Shown piece by piece: positions 22,631-33,441 of a stretch of 64,000 bases of DNA (positions within the stretch are counted from its first letter, which is position 1; every line of letters begins with the position of its first letter). The position numbers were made by a program, and so were the translations under genes. The stretch is from Pollenia angustigena (lineage: Eukaryota; Arthropoda; Insecta; Diptera; Polleniidae). The stretch spans positions 176,091,253 to 176,155,252 of the forward strand of contig OV884060.1 in the NCBI GenBank assembly GCA_930367215.1, in the 5' to 3' direction. The notes under the pieces are model-generated. The model was given only the letters and a program-made list of their open reading frames with translations, made no database searches and had not been told where the DNA came from.

Positions 22631-22740
22631 GGCAATAAAGCCATATGGATTTATTTTTCAATGGAATGAGAAATGAAAATAAAGCCATATGAACTTATTT
22701 CTCAACGGAATGAGAAATAAAATCATATGGCTTTATTGCC
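22631..22740. repeat. 110-bp perfect-type hairpin
   Basis: GGCAATAAAGCCATATGG at the left mirrors CATATGGCTTTATTGCC at the right, continuing through ATGGAATGAGAAAT. The words resemble those in the element at 11041. It may be a small comb relative; no TSD was seen. Confidence 0.75.
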
Positions 22741-22865
22741 TGCACCCAAGTGCAATATCACCATAATCGTTTAGTAACCAAAGTGCAAATAACGCCATAA
22801 TAGTGTAATTGTTATGGCTACAAATTCCCAAAAGAATAAGTTGCCATTGTCAAGTGTTGAAAAAA

Positions 22866-22955
22866 TATGGTAAAGGAGGGGGCGGGGGGGAGCGCGACCG
22901 GCTGCTAATCGCGGCGCGCGCGGTTGGCCCGCGACATACGCGGCAGGTGCGCTCT
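22866..22955. other. GC-rich islet
   Basis: About 90 bp containing 'gagggggcgggggggagcgc', 'taatcgcggcgcgcgcggtt' and 'acatacgcggcagg', in otherwise ~30% GC DNA. It lies within the outer comb element. It overlaps an ORF (22809-23039) with no recognisable domain. Confidence 0.8.
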
Positions 22956-23311
22956 ATATTGCATTTCAAGTTTTCTGGGATACTGCACTTAGTTAAGAAC
23001 TTATCAAATGAGAAAGTAACGGTACTGACTATTGTATGAAGAATTGTTAGTTTATATCAGCACGTTTTTTTATTATTACATGACATTATCAATTCAATAT
23101 ACTATCCGCGTGTTACAAGGAAATATAAACAAAAAATTGAATCAAATAATAAAATGGAAGAGGACCAAATAAACGATTATGAATTAATACCTGGATTTAG
23201 GGCATCCAGCAAAAAAAAAATTTATGAGCAATAACACCATAATGCCTTTATTTCATTCCTTACCGCAAAATTATTTCTCAAACTAAATTCCTAGTAATAT
23301 TATTTTTAATG

Positions 23312-23335
23312 AATGAATGGTCTTGACCATTCATT
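23312..23335. repeat. Perfect 24-bp palindrome
   Basis: AATGAATGGTC-TT-GACCATTCATT, a hairpin with 11-bp arms and 2-nt loop inside the right part of the outer comb element. Confidence 0.9.
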
Positions 23336-23894
23336 AAAACAAGTTTTGTTTACATATTATAACGGGACATGATCTGCATTTTTGACGATTTTGGAATAAA
23401 TTCGAAAATGAAAAAAGTCCCCAAAATATTTTTAGGGACTTATTTCATTTCAGATTTTTGGGGACTTATTTCATATTTCATAATATAAAAATGAAATAAT
23501 TCCCAAAAAAAATGAAATAAACCCCCAAAAAACGTTGTTGTTGCCTCTCATATATTTTTTTGGGGAGTTATATCATTTCCGTTTTAGGGACTTATTTCGT
23601 GGGGGCTATTTCATGCCGCCTGAGTGTGCCCAACATGTCAGGGTTCACACGCTTCAACTTTTGCTGTTCAATATCTTTCCAATTTCCATTTATAGTTGCT
23701 GAATTGTTCACATGCAAACATCTGTTTAAGCTTTTTTCGATTACTTTTGCATATATAAACCATAGGGAAACGACTTGAGAAGAAGCTCTCTTAAAACAAT
23801 AAAAACAAATTCCTTAGAAATTTTCTACGCGCAAAGTTATAACATATTTGTTATAATATTTATTTGTTATAACATACATCCATGCTCTGACTAT

Positions 23895-24505
23895 TGGACG
23901 ATTTGAAATCGCAAAACGCCAAATTTGTTTTATGTTGTTCTAAGTAGTTTCTTCAATAGTTTCTTACAAATATTCTAGTTCCCTTGAACATACCCAATAA
24001 AAATGGAGCTTCCAACGAGGCAGGTTTGTAAGGGAGAAACATAAACGTTTCGCTTACCATTGCGCTGACGGAAGACATGAATTTAATATGGCGAGTTCCC
24101 ACTTTGAAGCAATACCGTTTTGACACATAAAGCGCATAATTCAGCGCATATAAAAATTGTTATATGTAACGATCAGCCTTACACACTGAATGTTTTGATA
24201 CAGTTATTTTTTAGTTTTCTCCCTTACAAACCTGCTTCGTAGTAAGGGAATGCCGTAGCACTTGAAATGTTTTTTTTTTATTTTTATAAAAGTTGTTGAG
24301 AGTTCTTTCACTTACTTTACTGCATTTCTGTATGTCTTATTTGCGTAGCGCATAATTGTGCGCTTATTTTTTTAAATGTACCATTAGTGCTTCGCAAAAT
24401 GATACAATTTTTTATTGGGTAACTTTGCAGTTTGAAGTCGCCAAATTCTTGTGATTGCGATTTACAGAACACCTTTTTATGCGATTTCAAGTCAGATTCA
24501 AGTCA
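23895..24505 (-). repeat. Family-E element, copy 2 (split)
   Basis: Inverted relative to 10487-10736: 'atttgaaatcgcaaaacgcc' at left and 'tttgaagtcgccaaattctt', 'gcgatttcaagtcag' at right. The family-C element at 23993-24419 separates the halves. Confidence 0.6.
23993..24419 (-). mobile_element. Family-C MITE, copy 2
   Basis: Ends CCCAATAAAAA and inverse CCCAATAAAAAAT; the flanking TA on both sides is compatible with a TA duplication. Internally it is a nearly full reverse-complement copy of 17204-17626, including the paired TGCGCTTA-type and CTCCCTTACAAACCTGCTTC words. Confidence 0.85.
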
Positions 24506-24509
24506 AGAC

Positions 24510-26140
24510 ATGTCTAACTATTAAACAGGTATGTATGTATGAGACTTAAATCGATCCCTTGCAAAAATAATAGTTTTTAAAATGTGCAATGCATTATAAG
24601 CGATTTTAAAATCTATTACGGAATTAAGCAAAAATTAAGTTAAGCTTCGCATTAGTTAAGCAACACATTAATCTCAGCAAAAGTGTATAAGTTGCCAAGG
24701 ATTTCGTTTCTTCCGACAGCCAAAGCCGAACATTTGTCGAGAAAGTGAAACACGTAAGGGGACGGACGATCTATGCTGTAACAACGTATCAACCACGATA
24801 AATGGGATTGCGTCGTGAAGCTTTTAAGTTCTTTATCTGAAAAATTTTATTTTTTTTTTTTTTTTTGCTTTAAATTCTGCAATATTACCACAAATTTTAA
24901 ATGAATTTTTTTATCCAATAACATCATAATTATCTAATAACACACCTTCTATTTGCATTTTTCATAATTTATAGAGAATTTGTATGTACAACTTACCAAA
25001 ATTATCACCTCCAGCAAATAATTTTAACAAACTTTCCTTAAAAAAAATGCAAAATTGATAAAACAAATAAATGACTCTCGCTTTTGGTAGATAAAAAGCC
25101 TGTTTAAAAGCCAAATACAAATCAGTTGATATTTGTTTAAAATTTATAAGAAAAAAGAGAAAAATTAAAGCAAAAAATAAAATAATTGATTAAAAATCAT
25201 TTGGCTAAAATAAATATTTACCAATTTGTTATCGCAGTTGGCAACATTTTCCGATGACAACTTAATTTAATATAATTCACTACACAAATGTACTTTAAGT
25301 TTTTTATAACTCTGTTTATTTTATTTTTTTTTTTTTTTGTTGTTGTTTTGATGAATTTTGTTTATTTAATTTATTATTTATTAATAAAGACATCAAATTT
25401 TCTTTTACCAGAAACTTTTGAAATTTGAGTTCAATATTATTTATTTATTTAAATTCATATTTACGAACAAACTGTTGTCAAGACCTTGAAAACTGGCATA
25501 AAAATAAAATGAACATTAAAATTAATTTAATCGATTAATTTGGTTCTTTTTATTAGTTTGGTTTTAAGTTACCCCTTCAACAGAAAAGCCACTGAAAAGT
25601 AACTATTTGGAATCTAAATTTATATAAAGCCATAAAAAATAACGGCTGACTCCTCAGCTGGGATGAGCTTCGTTAGTCAATCTGTCAAAAACAAAAGCAA
25701 CTTCTGACATTTCTCTCTCTAAGTAAGTGCTGGTTTACAACCTTCAAATTTTAGCCGTCAAGTCTAGAGATTTTAGGAGAGAGAGGAAAAGAAATGGCAT
25801 TCTCTTTTCCCTTCTCTTTATATAATCCAGCGCCCACTTCCACCCACAGCAACGATTCAAACTTTCTTTGGAGGTTCCGAAGGGGTTAAAGTGCAGGGAA
25901 ACGAGGTTATTTTAACTGGTTAAAGTTTGGGTCCACCGGAGTCGTTCGATGATTTGTTTCCTCGTATATAAAAAGTCTAAGCTGCGAATGAAGCCAATTA
26001 TGACAGGAGATCATAAATTTTAGTTGTTTTCAAGATAGTTACCCCGAGAAATCTCTTGTTCCCTAAGACGGTACATTTACAGAGCAGATGAAAACAATAT
26101 ATGAAAAAGAACTAAAAAAGAACAATAAATAGTACTGAAT
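24510..26140. other. Mixed AT-rich sequence, no gene supported
   Basis: 24510-24840 contains 'gacagccaaagccgaacatt' and 'ggggacggacgatctatgc', less AT-rich and perhaps old LINE sequence, but no frame holds. 24850-25640 is plain A/T. 25640-26140 is more complex, with 'ctctttatataatccagc', but no transcript or ORF follows that I can support. Confidence 0.4.
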
Positions 26141-26156
26141 AAAAACACTGAACTGG

Positions 26157-26715
26157 ATGAATCTAAATGAGATCGAGAAACATTCCAGTGTAACGCTGAC
26201 ATGGATACCAGGGCACAGTGGATGCCTGGGTAACCATGCTGGGGACGGTCTGGGGACGGTCTGGCCAAACGGGGCTGTCTCTTGGACGACATGTTCGTCG
26301 ACGGCCTGATTGGAACTTCAATGGCCCGCTGCAAGGGAAATGGCAGGGGGAGCATACCTGCTTGATGGCCAGGACTCTATGGCCTGGCTATGACGCGGCG
26401 AGAAAGCGCGTACTACTCGGTCTGGGCAGGGACCGAATGAGGACAGTGCTATCGGTCATCACGGGTCACTGGGTGATAGGAACTCATGCTAGGAGGATGG
26501 GTCTTGCGTATAATGATTACTGTAGGAGTTGTCATGATGAGGAGGAGAAGGAGACGGTGTTTCACTTTCTCTGCCAATGCCCCGGTCTGGGGGCATAAGG
26601 TTTAGGCATTTTGGGAGACCAGAATATTCATGTTTGGACGATTTGTCCAATTTGAGACTGAAATCGGTCTCCTTGGTCTGCAGGGAATCGGGGTGGTTCG
26701 AGACTGCAGTGACCT
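26157..26715 (+). pseudogene. LINE ORF2 RNase H and zinc-knuckle fragment
   Basis: Frame 1: NEIEKHSSVTLTWIPGHSGC, then LGNHAGD, the end of an RNase H domain (pattern 'W.PGH.G..GN..AD'). After a shift: LGRDRMRTVLSVITGHWVIG, then THARRMGLAYNDYCRSCHDE, then EEKETVFHFLCQCPGLG, a knuckle typical of Jockey-clade LINEs. After another shift: FRHFGRPEYSCLDDLSNL and ESGWF. Reverse transcriptase and endonuclease are absent. At least two frameshifts and a stop make it inactive. Confidence 0.85.
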
Positions 26716-26838
26716 CTGGGCAATAGTCTGGTGGATACTGGCTGACTCTTGTCACTGGCTAGGGGTATCACAAAGGGACCGCTATAAGGACCCAAGTGAG
26801 TCGTCATCGTGACGGCTACCCATTTAACCTAACCTAAC
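26157..26838 (+). mobile_element. Jockey-like LINE, 5'-truncated 3' end
   Basis: The C-terminal end of ORF2 is followed by a short UTR closing with 'catttaacctaacctaacct'. Frameshifts separate RNase-H-like, zinc-knuckle and tail segments. It is GC-richer than its surroundings. The insertion is on the plus strand with a tail similar to the LINE at 4645. Confidence 0.85.
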
Positions 26839-26839
26839 C

Positions 26840-27465
26840 TAGTCCTGAACTTTCTATGGCTGGTACCGACATACCTAAAATTCTATTTGCCGCCGAATCG
26901 TATAACATTCAATTACATAAAAGGAAACAAAGACTGATTTGACTTATAATTCCCATCAAAGAAATTTGCTTTACATCAATTTAAAAAGAAATTTATATTT
27001 TGTTAGACATTAATTCCAACTCATTATCATATAATTTTAATATCTTGATTCTAAAAACTAATACATACATTTCATTTCATTTACAACCCTTTTTCATAAA
27101 AATAAACCAGAAGTGGTTTATAATATGAAACATTGTATATTATTTTTTTTACATCTAAAATAGAAACCGCAAATCATTTACAAAGTGTATTGAACAAATA
27201 AAAAGTTTTAAACCATAATGATTTTAATGCAATAAAAACAAATACAAAAATTACGATTAATCTTAAATGTAAATAGAATTATAAAGAGTTTATTTTAATT
27301 ACAATTTTTGTTGGATGCTTTTTAACGAATAACTAGGAAAACGATAGTGGAGTTCAGTGTTTTGTGAAAATCTTTTTGGGAAAGAACAAATCGTCAGCAT
27401 ATGCCAAAAAGTCGGTATGGAGAAAAACAACAATGAAGTTCATGAAGTTTCAAAAGATTTTGCTA
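26840..27465. other. AT-rich stretch, nothing recognised
   Basis: No repeat, inverted ends or coding motif seen. Confidence 0.4.
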
Positions 27466-27467
27466 TT

Positions 27468-27870
27468 CGTGCTTAATTCCCAGTTTTTATTCTTGACAAA
27501 AAATACTTGAAATTTTTTGTTGATGGGATAAGCTATTCCTATGCATTTCACTGGTTGCTTAGGCCAGATCATCAGGAAACTTCATCAATAAAGATTTTAG
27601 ACAAACTAAAGATATTAAACCAAATAAAACTGTTAAACGTATAAGAATTATAGCAACAGTTCTACTTGTAACAATATCAAAGCTTGAACAAAACACATCA
27701 ACAATAAACAACAGTGGGTTTATCTCATCTCACATTCCCCACTACAATTAGTTGAAATTCTCTCAACATTAATTGTAGTTGTAAGTAGGTTAAGAAAAAC
27801 TAAATAAAAACAACAACAACTTACAAAAGATGTTGTAAATTAAGTGTTTTTTAGGCCGTGCACTTGCCTG
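27468..27870 (+). repeat. Family-A dispersed repeat, uninterrupted copy
   Basis: Order of landmarks: TGCTTAATTCCC, 'gggataagctattcctatg', 'ggttgcttaggccagatcat', 'aataaaactgttaaacg', 'aacaataaacaacagtggg', 'ccccactacaattagttg', 'attaattgtagttgtaag', and the end 'gccgtgcacttgc'. At least six other copies or pieces occur in the window. No ORF and no convincing Pol III boxes, so the class is unknown. Confidence 0.8.
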
Positions 27871-28385
27871 TTTATTATCAAAAAGTAATTTCAGTTCTTG
27901 GGAATACAAAATTCATGAAGTTTTCTACAAATATACCCGATAGAAATTTTTTTTTTTTTTATTTCTCCACTGCTTCTGGCATATGTTTTAAAGAAAAATG
28001 TAAATTTTTGTTAACTTTCATGAATAAAGTTAGAAAGAATTAAATATGATTTTATTCAAAATGAAAATTATTTATTTGTAAAAAGGAGCTTTTTGTACGG
28101 CTGTGCATTGAGTGGTTGTCGATTTATTTTACTTTTGCTTTACACTGGTTCTCCACGTAAGCAAAAACGTCGGCAGAACAATGACAGAACAATGGCGCAA
28201 TAATTGCTGATTATATTGCTGGAGAACACGTGAAATTTCTTTACCATAAACAAACGTATAGAGAAATGAAATGTCAGATAAATGACAACTGATTTACAGC
28301 AGATTGCTAAGCAATAATTGCTCAAGCAATCAGAAGAGCAATCATTGCGCAATGGATTGCCACTCATGGCAATTTGCGGTCTATA

Positions 28386-30309
28386 CAGGGCTGCCAGATA
28401 AATTTTTGAGTAAATCGTCAATTTCCTGAGAAAATATAAAAAAATCGTCTTTCACGTTTCGAAAAATCGTCAAAAATTCGGAAAACTTAAAATTTAGTGC
28501 TTTTTAACAATGTTTTGTAACACGATTGAGATTCTTCCAAAGCACAGTGGATCAATAGTTGTGGGAATCGTTTAAAAGCCTAACCAGAATGTGCTTAAGT
28601 TGGATTAAGCAAATGTGCGAATACATGTAAATCATATGAAGCAAACCATATTGAACTTAGTCTGAGTTCATACGGCTCATGTCTTATTGACAAGATTCTT
28701 CCTTTTTCTTCTTTGAACATGAATTGGCGTTCAAATGATTCATGTCATGTTGACGACATGTGCTTTTTTGATATTGAAAACAATAACAAAATTAAACAAC
28801 GAATGAAAAAGTAAAACGTAAAGACAGTACACACAGAAAAAAATCAAGTTAAAAACGTCGAAAACAAGGTTGATTTAAATTTTTTCGGTGGTGATTTTGC
28901 TTCATACGGGTTTCATGTTAATTCAACCTGATTTTACAATAACTGCGAACAACATTTTTTTCTTTTTATATAACTATAATTCATGTTAATTTAACATTGC
29001 AGTAAAGTTAGAGCAAAATTTAATTTATATTGAAATAACAATCGGAATCACGTTGAATGAAAGTTATTTCCAGTTGAAACAACGTGAATTTCATGTAGAA
29101 TCAAATGGGTTTGAGTGTATTTTAACAGTGTGAAGAAGCTTCAGACAACATTTGCATTTATGTAAGAATAATTAAAAACCCTGTAACACATGTTTCACTT
29201 ATTTTGTATTCTCCTTTGTTAACAGAAGCATCAGCAGAATCGCCCGATATGGTCATCATTCTACTTTGAAAACTTGATGTACTATTTAAATAAACAATTT
29301 TAATTAAAAGAATACGGGAATTGTCTTCTTTTTATAACATATTTTAAAAGTGAAAATAAAAAATGTACATAATTAAGTAGGTATGCATGTTAATTTAACA
29401 AGATAAACTTTTGATTTTAATACAAAACAGGTTTTTATGGGTTCAATATTGAATCCAGATTTATTTATATTTTAATATTTTTTTATTTTTATTTTTTTAA
29501 CAGTGAATAATATTAAATAAACGTAATTTAAGGTTATGTTGATATTTTTTATTAAAAATTAATATGAAATAATGATAAATTTAAGTAAAGGGCATAATAT
29601 TTCTGAAATTTAACATGATTCGCAATTAACATTTTTCCATGTTAATTTTACATGGATATTTTTTTCTGTGTGTACGGAATCAAATGTTTTTTTAATTTTG
29701 TTTTAGTTTTTTTAAATACATTTGAGAGACTTTTTGGTAATTTTTGACAGTAGGTTAAGCACGGCTATGCGTATTATGGTTGGGCCTTAAGCCGTGGGTA
29801 AAGACTATCTATCGAGTCTTTCATGTCAAGGATCTTATAAGCTCATGTAGCTACAACTCATGTAGCTGTTCGCCGTCGTATAATTGTTGAAAAATGATTT
29901 ATACAGAGAGTCGTGAAAGATTCATTCGATGATGGTTTGACGAAAGATAAACAAAGTGTTACATTTTTGTTTTTGTACTCTGAAAATAATCATTTCAAGA
30001 TTTTCTTAAAACTTGCATACTACAGCCGTACCTAAACAAACGCGTTTTCTAGTTTTTGAATAGAGCGGCCTATTTAATAGTAAAGTTTGCCGCAATCGTA
30101 AATTAATAATGGCAATTAAGCTATTTTTTGGTCAATCTAAGGTTTTTACGGCTGTTAAACAATCCAATATTAAAAAACCTACGTGTCAGAAAATTTAATG
30201 CTTTATTCAGACTTGGAGACTAATAAAAATCGTCACTTTTTAGAAAAAAGTCAGCAAATCGTCACTTTGCTAATTTCGTAACAAAAAATCGTCAAATCTG
30301 GCAGCCCTG
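28386..30309. mobile_element. hAT element with CAGGGCTGCCAG ends
   Basis: Perfect 8-bp duplication GGTCTATA at 28378-28385 and 30310-30317; both ends read CAGGGCTGCCAGAT. AAATCGTC/GACGATTT words are reiterated near both ends. Its interior carries the element at 28831. Confidence 0.92.
28831..29671. mobile_element. 841-bp element with ACACAGAAAAAAAT ends
   Basis: ACACAGAAAAAAAT at left and its inverse at right, flanked by GTAC on both sides. 'catgttaattt' and 'ttcatgttaattcaac' words recur internally. Related ends occur at 54948/55665 and, one-sided, at 47833 and about 61978. Superfamily not assigned. Confidence 0.75.
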
Positions 30310-30680
30310 GGTCTATACGTCGCAAATTTAATTGAGCAATCAAATTGGACGTTTGTCGCAATAAATATTGCCACGTGGAGACCGGGGTTAACTATTTTTT
30401 TTTTTTTACGGCAATGAAGTAAAGCTCCCCAAAGTATTAAAAAAATTTAAGATCTAGCTTTTATAGTTTTTAAATAAATTGTTTACTCTGAATAGCGGGT
30501 AAATTTACGCCGGTAATTATCGACTCAGTCTTAATTGTGGTTTGAAAAGTTATCTTTTATAGTTTTCGAAGTAAGAACGTGGTATATTTGTATTTACTCC
30601 TACCGAGGCAATACGAAACCTGGTTATGAACAAAGGTTGACAGTCTGTTGATTCATAGAAAGCTCTAGCTTATACAGATA

Positions 30681-31447
30681 CACTAATACCCCGGTTTGCG
30701 TAGCTAATTGGGACCGGAAAAACTTGACGATTTTCTATACATTTGTATTGATTTTCATTTAATTGGTTCCGAGATTCGTAATTTTAGCTGATTTGATAGA
30801 CTTTGTAACGTTTAATTTTATTTTAGATCTTCAAATAAAGTTAAATCTTTCTGTTGAATAACCATGTGTTTTTGAGGGTATTCATCGTTGATTTTGATCT
30901 TCAATCCAAATAGTAAGAAGTGGCTCCATTTTTTCCATTAAGAGACTTCTTTTTCATTTTTGTAACCTGTTTATGTTGTAACGATGTTCTTGTTGCAACC
31001 AATTTCTTAATTTTATCAGCGTCACTGGAACAGCAAATAAATTTTATTTTAGAGGGGACTAGTTCAAGGTTTCTTTCAACATCAACAGCCTTTTTCTCTG
31101 ATTTAGAACTCGTCAATATGTACAGGATGTATTCTTAGCTTATTTGCTTTTTTTGACTCGTTGTTGCAAAATACTTAAATTTAACATTACTTCAGCAAAT
31201 GTAACTTTAAACCAGTTGCAATCAGCAGACAACCTTCACATACATATTTGCATTAGACTTAAACGGGAAATATCTTTTTTCTGTTTAAGCTTTGTACAAA
31301 CATTTTTGTATTAACGACGCAAATCGTAAAACTAGCGACGCAACTTCGAAGCCATGCGAAGCAAAATGAAACAAAATCGACGCAAAAAAATTACAGAAAT
31401 TTTAAAAAACGCAACTTCGAAAACGACGCAAACCGGGGTATTGGTGT
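30681..31447. mobile_element. 767-bp TIR element with CAC(T/C)AATACCCCGG ends
   Basis: CACTAATACCCCGGTTTGCG at left, inverse of CACCAATACCCCGGTTTGCG at right, with TA flanking both ends. 'gacgcaa' and 'cgaagc' words repeat near the right end. The TA duplication suggests Tc1/mariner-type, unproven. Confidence 0.75.
30901..31116 (-). pseudogene. Lys-rich ORF inside a TIR element, unrecognised
   Basis: A 71-codon frame beginning MTSSKSEKKAVDVERNLELV, with CCSSDADKIKKLVATRT and a basic end. It lies wholly within the TIR element at 30681-31447 and could be a relic of that element's protein. No transposase motif (DD[DE], zinc finger, HTH) is visible, and an opposite-strand ORF overlaps it almost fully, so it may be chance. 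Confidence 0.2.
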
Positions 31448-31543
31448 ATTGTTAAATTTTAAAAAATTATAAAGCCTTTTGTTCTTTCCAAAACATCAAG
31501 AACATACTGTCAAAATCTTATAAAAATCGATGCAGCGGCTTAA

Positions 31544-32166
31544 AGGAGCATATAGACGACATGTTTTTGTCATCTGACATGTCATATTTCCCACTGCAAA
31601 ACACATACATGTCGTGTGTTACCTTTTTAACTTTGCTTCTGTAAAAGTCAGACGCAAAGTCATCTGACAAAATTTCAATTAGAGCGTGCTCTATTTTCTT
31701 CTGACAAACCATCTGACATCAGAAATCTATGCCGGGAAGAAACTAGCAGCGGCGTCAACTATTGACGGAATCATTAGCCGGCTGAAGTTAATATTTTACA
31801 ATACCAAGATATGTATGCTCATCACACCATTGAATAGAATTTATGTAAATATATACATAAAAACCGTTTAATTATAAAATTCTAAATTGGTATCTTTAAA
31901 ATAAAAGAAAAAATGTTAAGATGGCTAAATTATTTTACGGCGCAAATAAATATTTTCGTGCTATTTTGAAACCGAGAACTACTTTGGTTTCTGCAATAAC
32001 AATGCGAAAAAAAACAGGGACAATGTCAGAAGCAATTTACATGTACGTTTGTGACCGAATATTATAAACCTTATGTAAAACAGCAATTTTGACAGACATG
32101 AACAATTACATGTGACTTGAAAATTTGACATGTCAGATGACAAATACATGTCGTGTACGGGCGCCT
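31544..32166. mobile_element. Family-D Harbinger-type MITE, copy 2
   Basis: Flanked by TAA on both sides (31541-31543, 32167-32169). Same ends and interior as 19183-19817, with few substitutions and a small deletion (the 'ccgacagcaag' of copy 1 is missing). Noncoding. Confidence 0.88.
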
Positions 32167-32236
32167 TAATAGCCTTTTACATTTGAGCACATCTAAGGTG
32201 TCCAATAAATACAACAAAACACATAATATTTTTCAA

Positions 32237-33045
32237 CTAGGGTTGCCAGAAACCCAAATCAAAAATCTGGGCAATGTACAAAATTCACCTCGATTTTGAA
32301 TAATTGGACAATTAAACAAATACGTTCATGCGAACGTTACAGTTTTTCAAAAAAGTAAAATTTTATTCAAACTTGAAAAATTAAATAAAAAACATGAAAA
32401 CGTAAGAACTAAAATTCAGTCATACGTCATATGACACAAAGGGTTCTAAAAGAAAGTAGCAAAAAATTCAAAATCGACTTTTTGATTGATTATAATGTGA
32501 TTTGTTAATAATAACATCATGATCAATCAATAATAACGGTCTTCTGGATCTAAGGTGACGATTGTTTTGCCACAGTAAAAAAGCATATTATTCCTTGCAG
32601 AATTTACTAACTTTTTTTTTTTTTTAATTTCCTAATCGAATCCCGCGAATCTCTATGCTTGTCTGCAGGAAAGAAACCAGAGTCTCTGGCGGGAATCGAG
32701 CCCGCAACCTCGGCGCTGATAGACTAGCTCGCTACCAGCTAGCCTACAGGGACACTCAACTCTTGTTTTGTAAGTTGTAAGCAAAAATATTTGAACTTTC
32801 ATTTCAAACATCATTTCATTTCGAGATCTATTTATATAAAAAGATTATATACGGTTGTTTTCTTCTTTTTTTTTGGCTTTTTTGAAAAATGGATGTTATC
32901 AATAAATTTAGTACTGATAAAAAAAAATATTTTTTAATATCCAAGATATTTGTTTTTACTGGACAACTTGTATTTTAGCTCGTAACTGGACAAGACCCAA
33001 AAAATCTGGCCAATTTAGCGATTCCAGTCCGTCCCCGTACCCTAG
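32237..33045. mobile_element. Family-F element, copy 1
   Basis: Begins CTAGGGTTGCCAGAAAC, with ATCTGGGCAA and TTGGACAATT, and ends GTAACTGGACAAGACCC, AATCTGGCCAA, GTACCCTAG. Copy 2 (54915-57660) has the same ends and is much expanded by insertions. Flanks TTTCAACT / GCTCAACT suggest a decayed 8-bp TSD (hAT-like), tentative. A SINE lies inside. Confidence 0.6.
32636..32757 (-). mobile_element. tRNA-derived SINE, complete-looking copy
   Basis: Minus strand: GTGTCCCTGTAGGCTAGCTG, GTAGCGAGCTAG, then GGGCTCGATTCCCGCCAGAG (B-box-like), a 3' part 'gactctggtttctttcctgc', and GCGGGATTCGATT next to an A-rich tract on the minus strand. Best copy of the family in the window. Confidence 0.8.
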
Positions 33046-33059
33046 GCTCAACTGAATTG

Positions 33060-33155
33060 AAAATAAAATAGTATTTTTAAAAGATAAATATTTTGGTTAC
33101 TTTATTTTTACATTTGGATTACGATTTTTTTTTGGTCGTGGCAACGCTGAAAGCA
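33060..33155. repeat. Stray right end of a hAT-like repeat
   Basis: 'tttttacatttggattacg' and 'ggtcgtggcaacgctg' echo the right end of the hAT at 17982-21021. No matching left end is seen nearby. Confidence 0.4.
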
Positions 33156-33284
33156 GGAGTAAAATATATTTTCTACGTTTTTGTAGCAGATATTTGTTGC
33201 AATCGACATATAGTGGCGTGAAGCGCAAAACAATACTTAAAAAAAACTTTAAAATAGTTGCTGTAGACATATTAAGCTTGTTTT

Positions 33285-33400
33285 TTCATTTAAATTTATG
33301 AAGTTCTAAGCAATTAAAGAAATTTTATGTTTTTCACATGAAAATTCGATTTTTGGAGAAAAATATGACTGATAATAAGATACGCCTATTTTTCCATTTA
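33285..33400. repeat. ~115-bp satellite (family G), single unit
   Basis: 'aagcaattaaagaaatttta', 'tttttcacatgaaaattcg' and 'tttttccattta' match the tandem array at 35548-36250. Confidence 0.7.
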
Positions 33401-33441
33401 ATAATAAAGTTTGTATTTCCGAAAATAACTTTGATAATATA

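Larger units (their letters stand above)
21189..23620. mobile_element. Comb foldback element, outer (subfamily 1)
   Basis: Terminal GGCGGCATGAAATAGCCCC at both ends, inverted, is flanked by ~9-bp TCAGTGTGC (21180-21188) and TGAGTGTGC (23621-23629). Arms are arrays of ATGAAATAAGTCCCCAA-type words, on the plus strand at left and reversed at right. The left end has a 14-C run. Inverted tandem-word arms and 9-bp TSD match foldback or Mutator-like behaviour; no transposase is present. Interrupted by the comb element at 21430. Confidence 0.8.
28143..30387. mobile_element. Harbinger-type MITE split by a hAT
   Basis: Left CACTGGTTCTCCACGT and right inverse CCCCGGTCTCCACGT, with TTA on both sides (28140-28142, 30388-30390). 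Own sequence is only about 310 bp, rich in AGCAAT/ATTGCT words; a 1.9-kb hAT sits inside at GGTCTATA. Confidence 0.7.

Noticed and set aside
22809..23039. ORF through the GC islet
   Set aside because: Its charge-rich stretch comes only from the GC-rich patch and no domain is visible.
23312..23335. Transcription terminator hairpin
   Set aside because: Stem-loop terminators of this kind are not expected in insect nuclear DNA and no gene precedes it.
25830..26080. Core promoter with TATA-like 'tttatataatcc'
   Set aside because: No initiator, downstream exon or ORF could be tied to it, and AT-rich DNA yields such words often.
26822..26840. Insect-type telomere repeat (CCTAA units)
   Set aside because: Only a few units, directly after LINE code; it is the LINE 3' tail.
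32237..33045. Firm hAT assignment for family F
   Set aside because: The flanking 8-mers match only partly in both copies, and the ends are not convincingly inverted.
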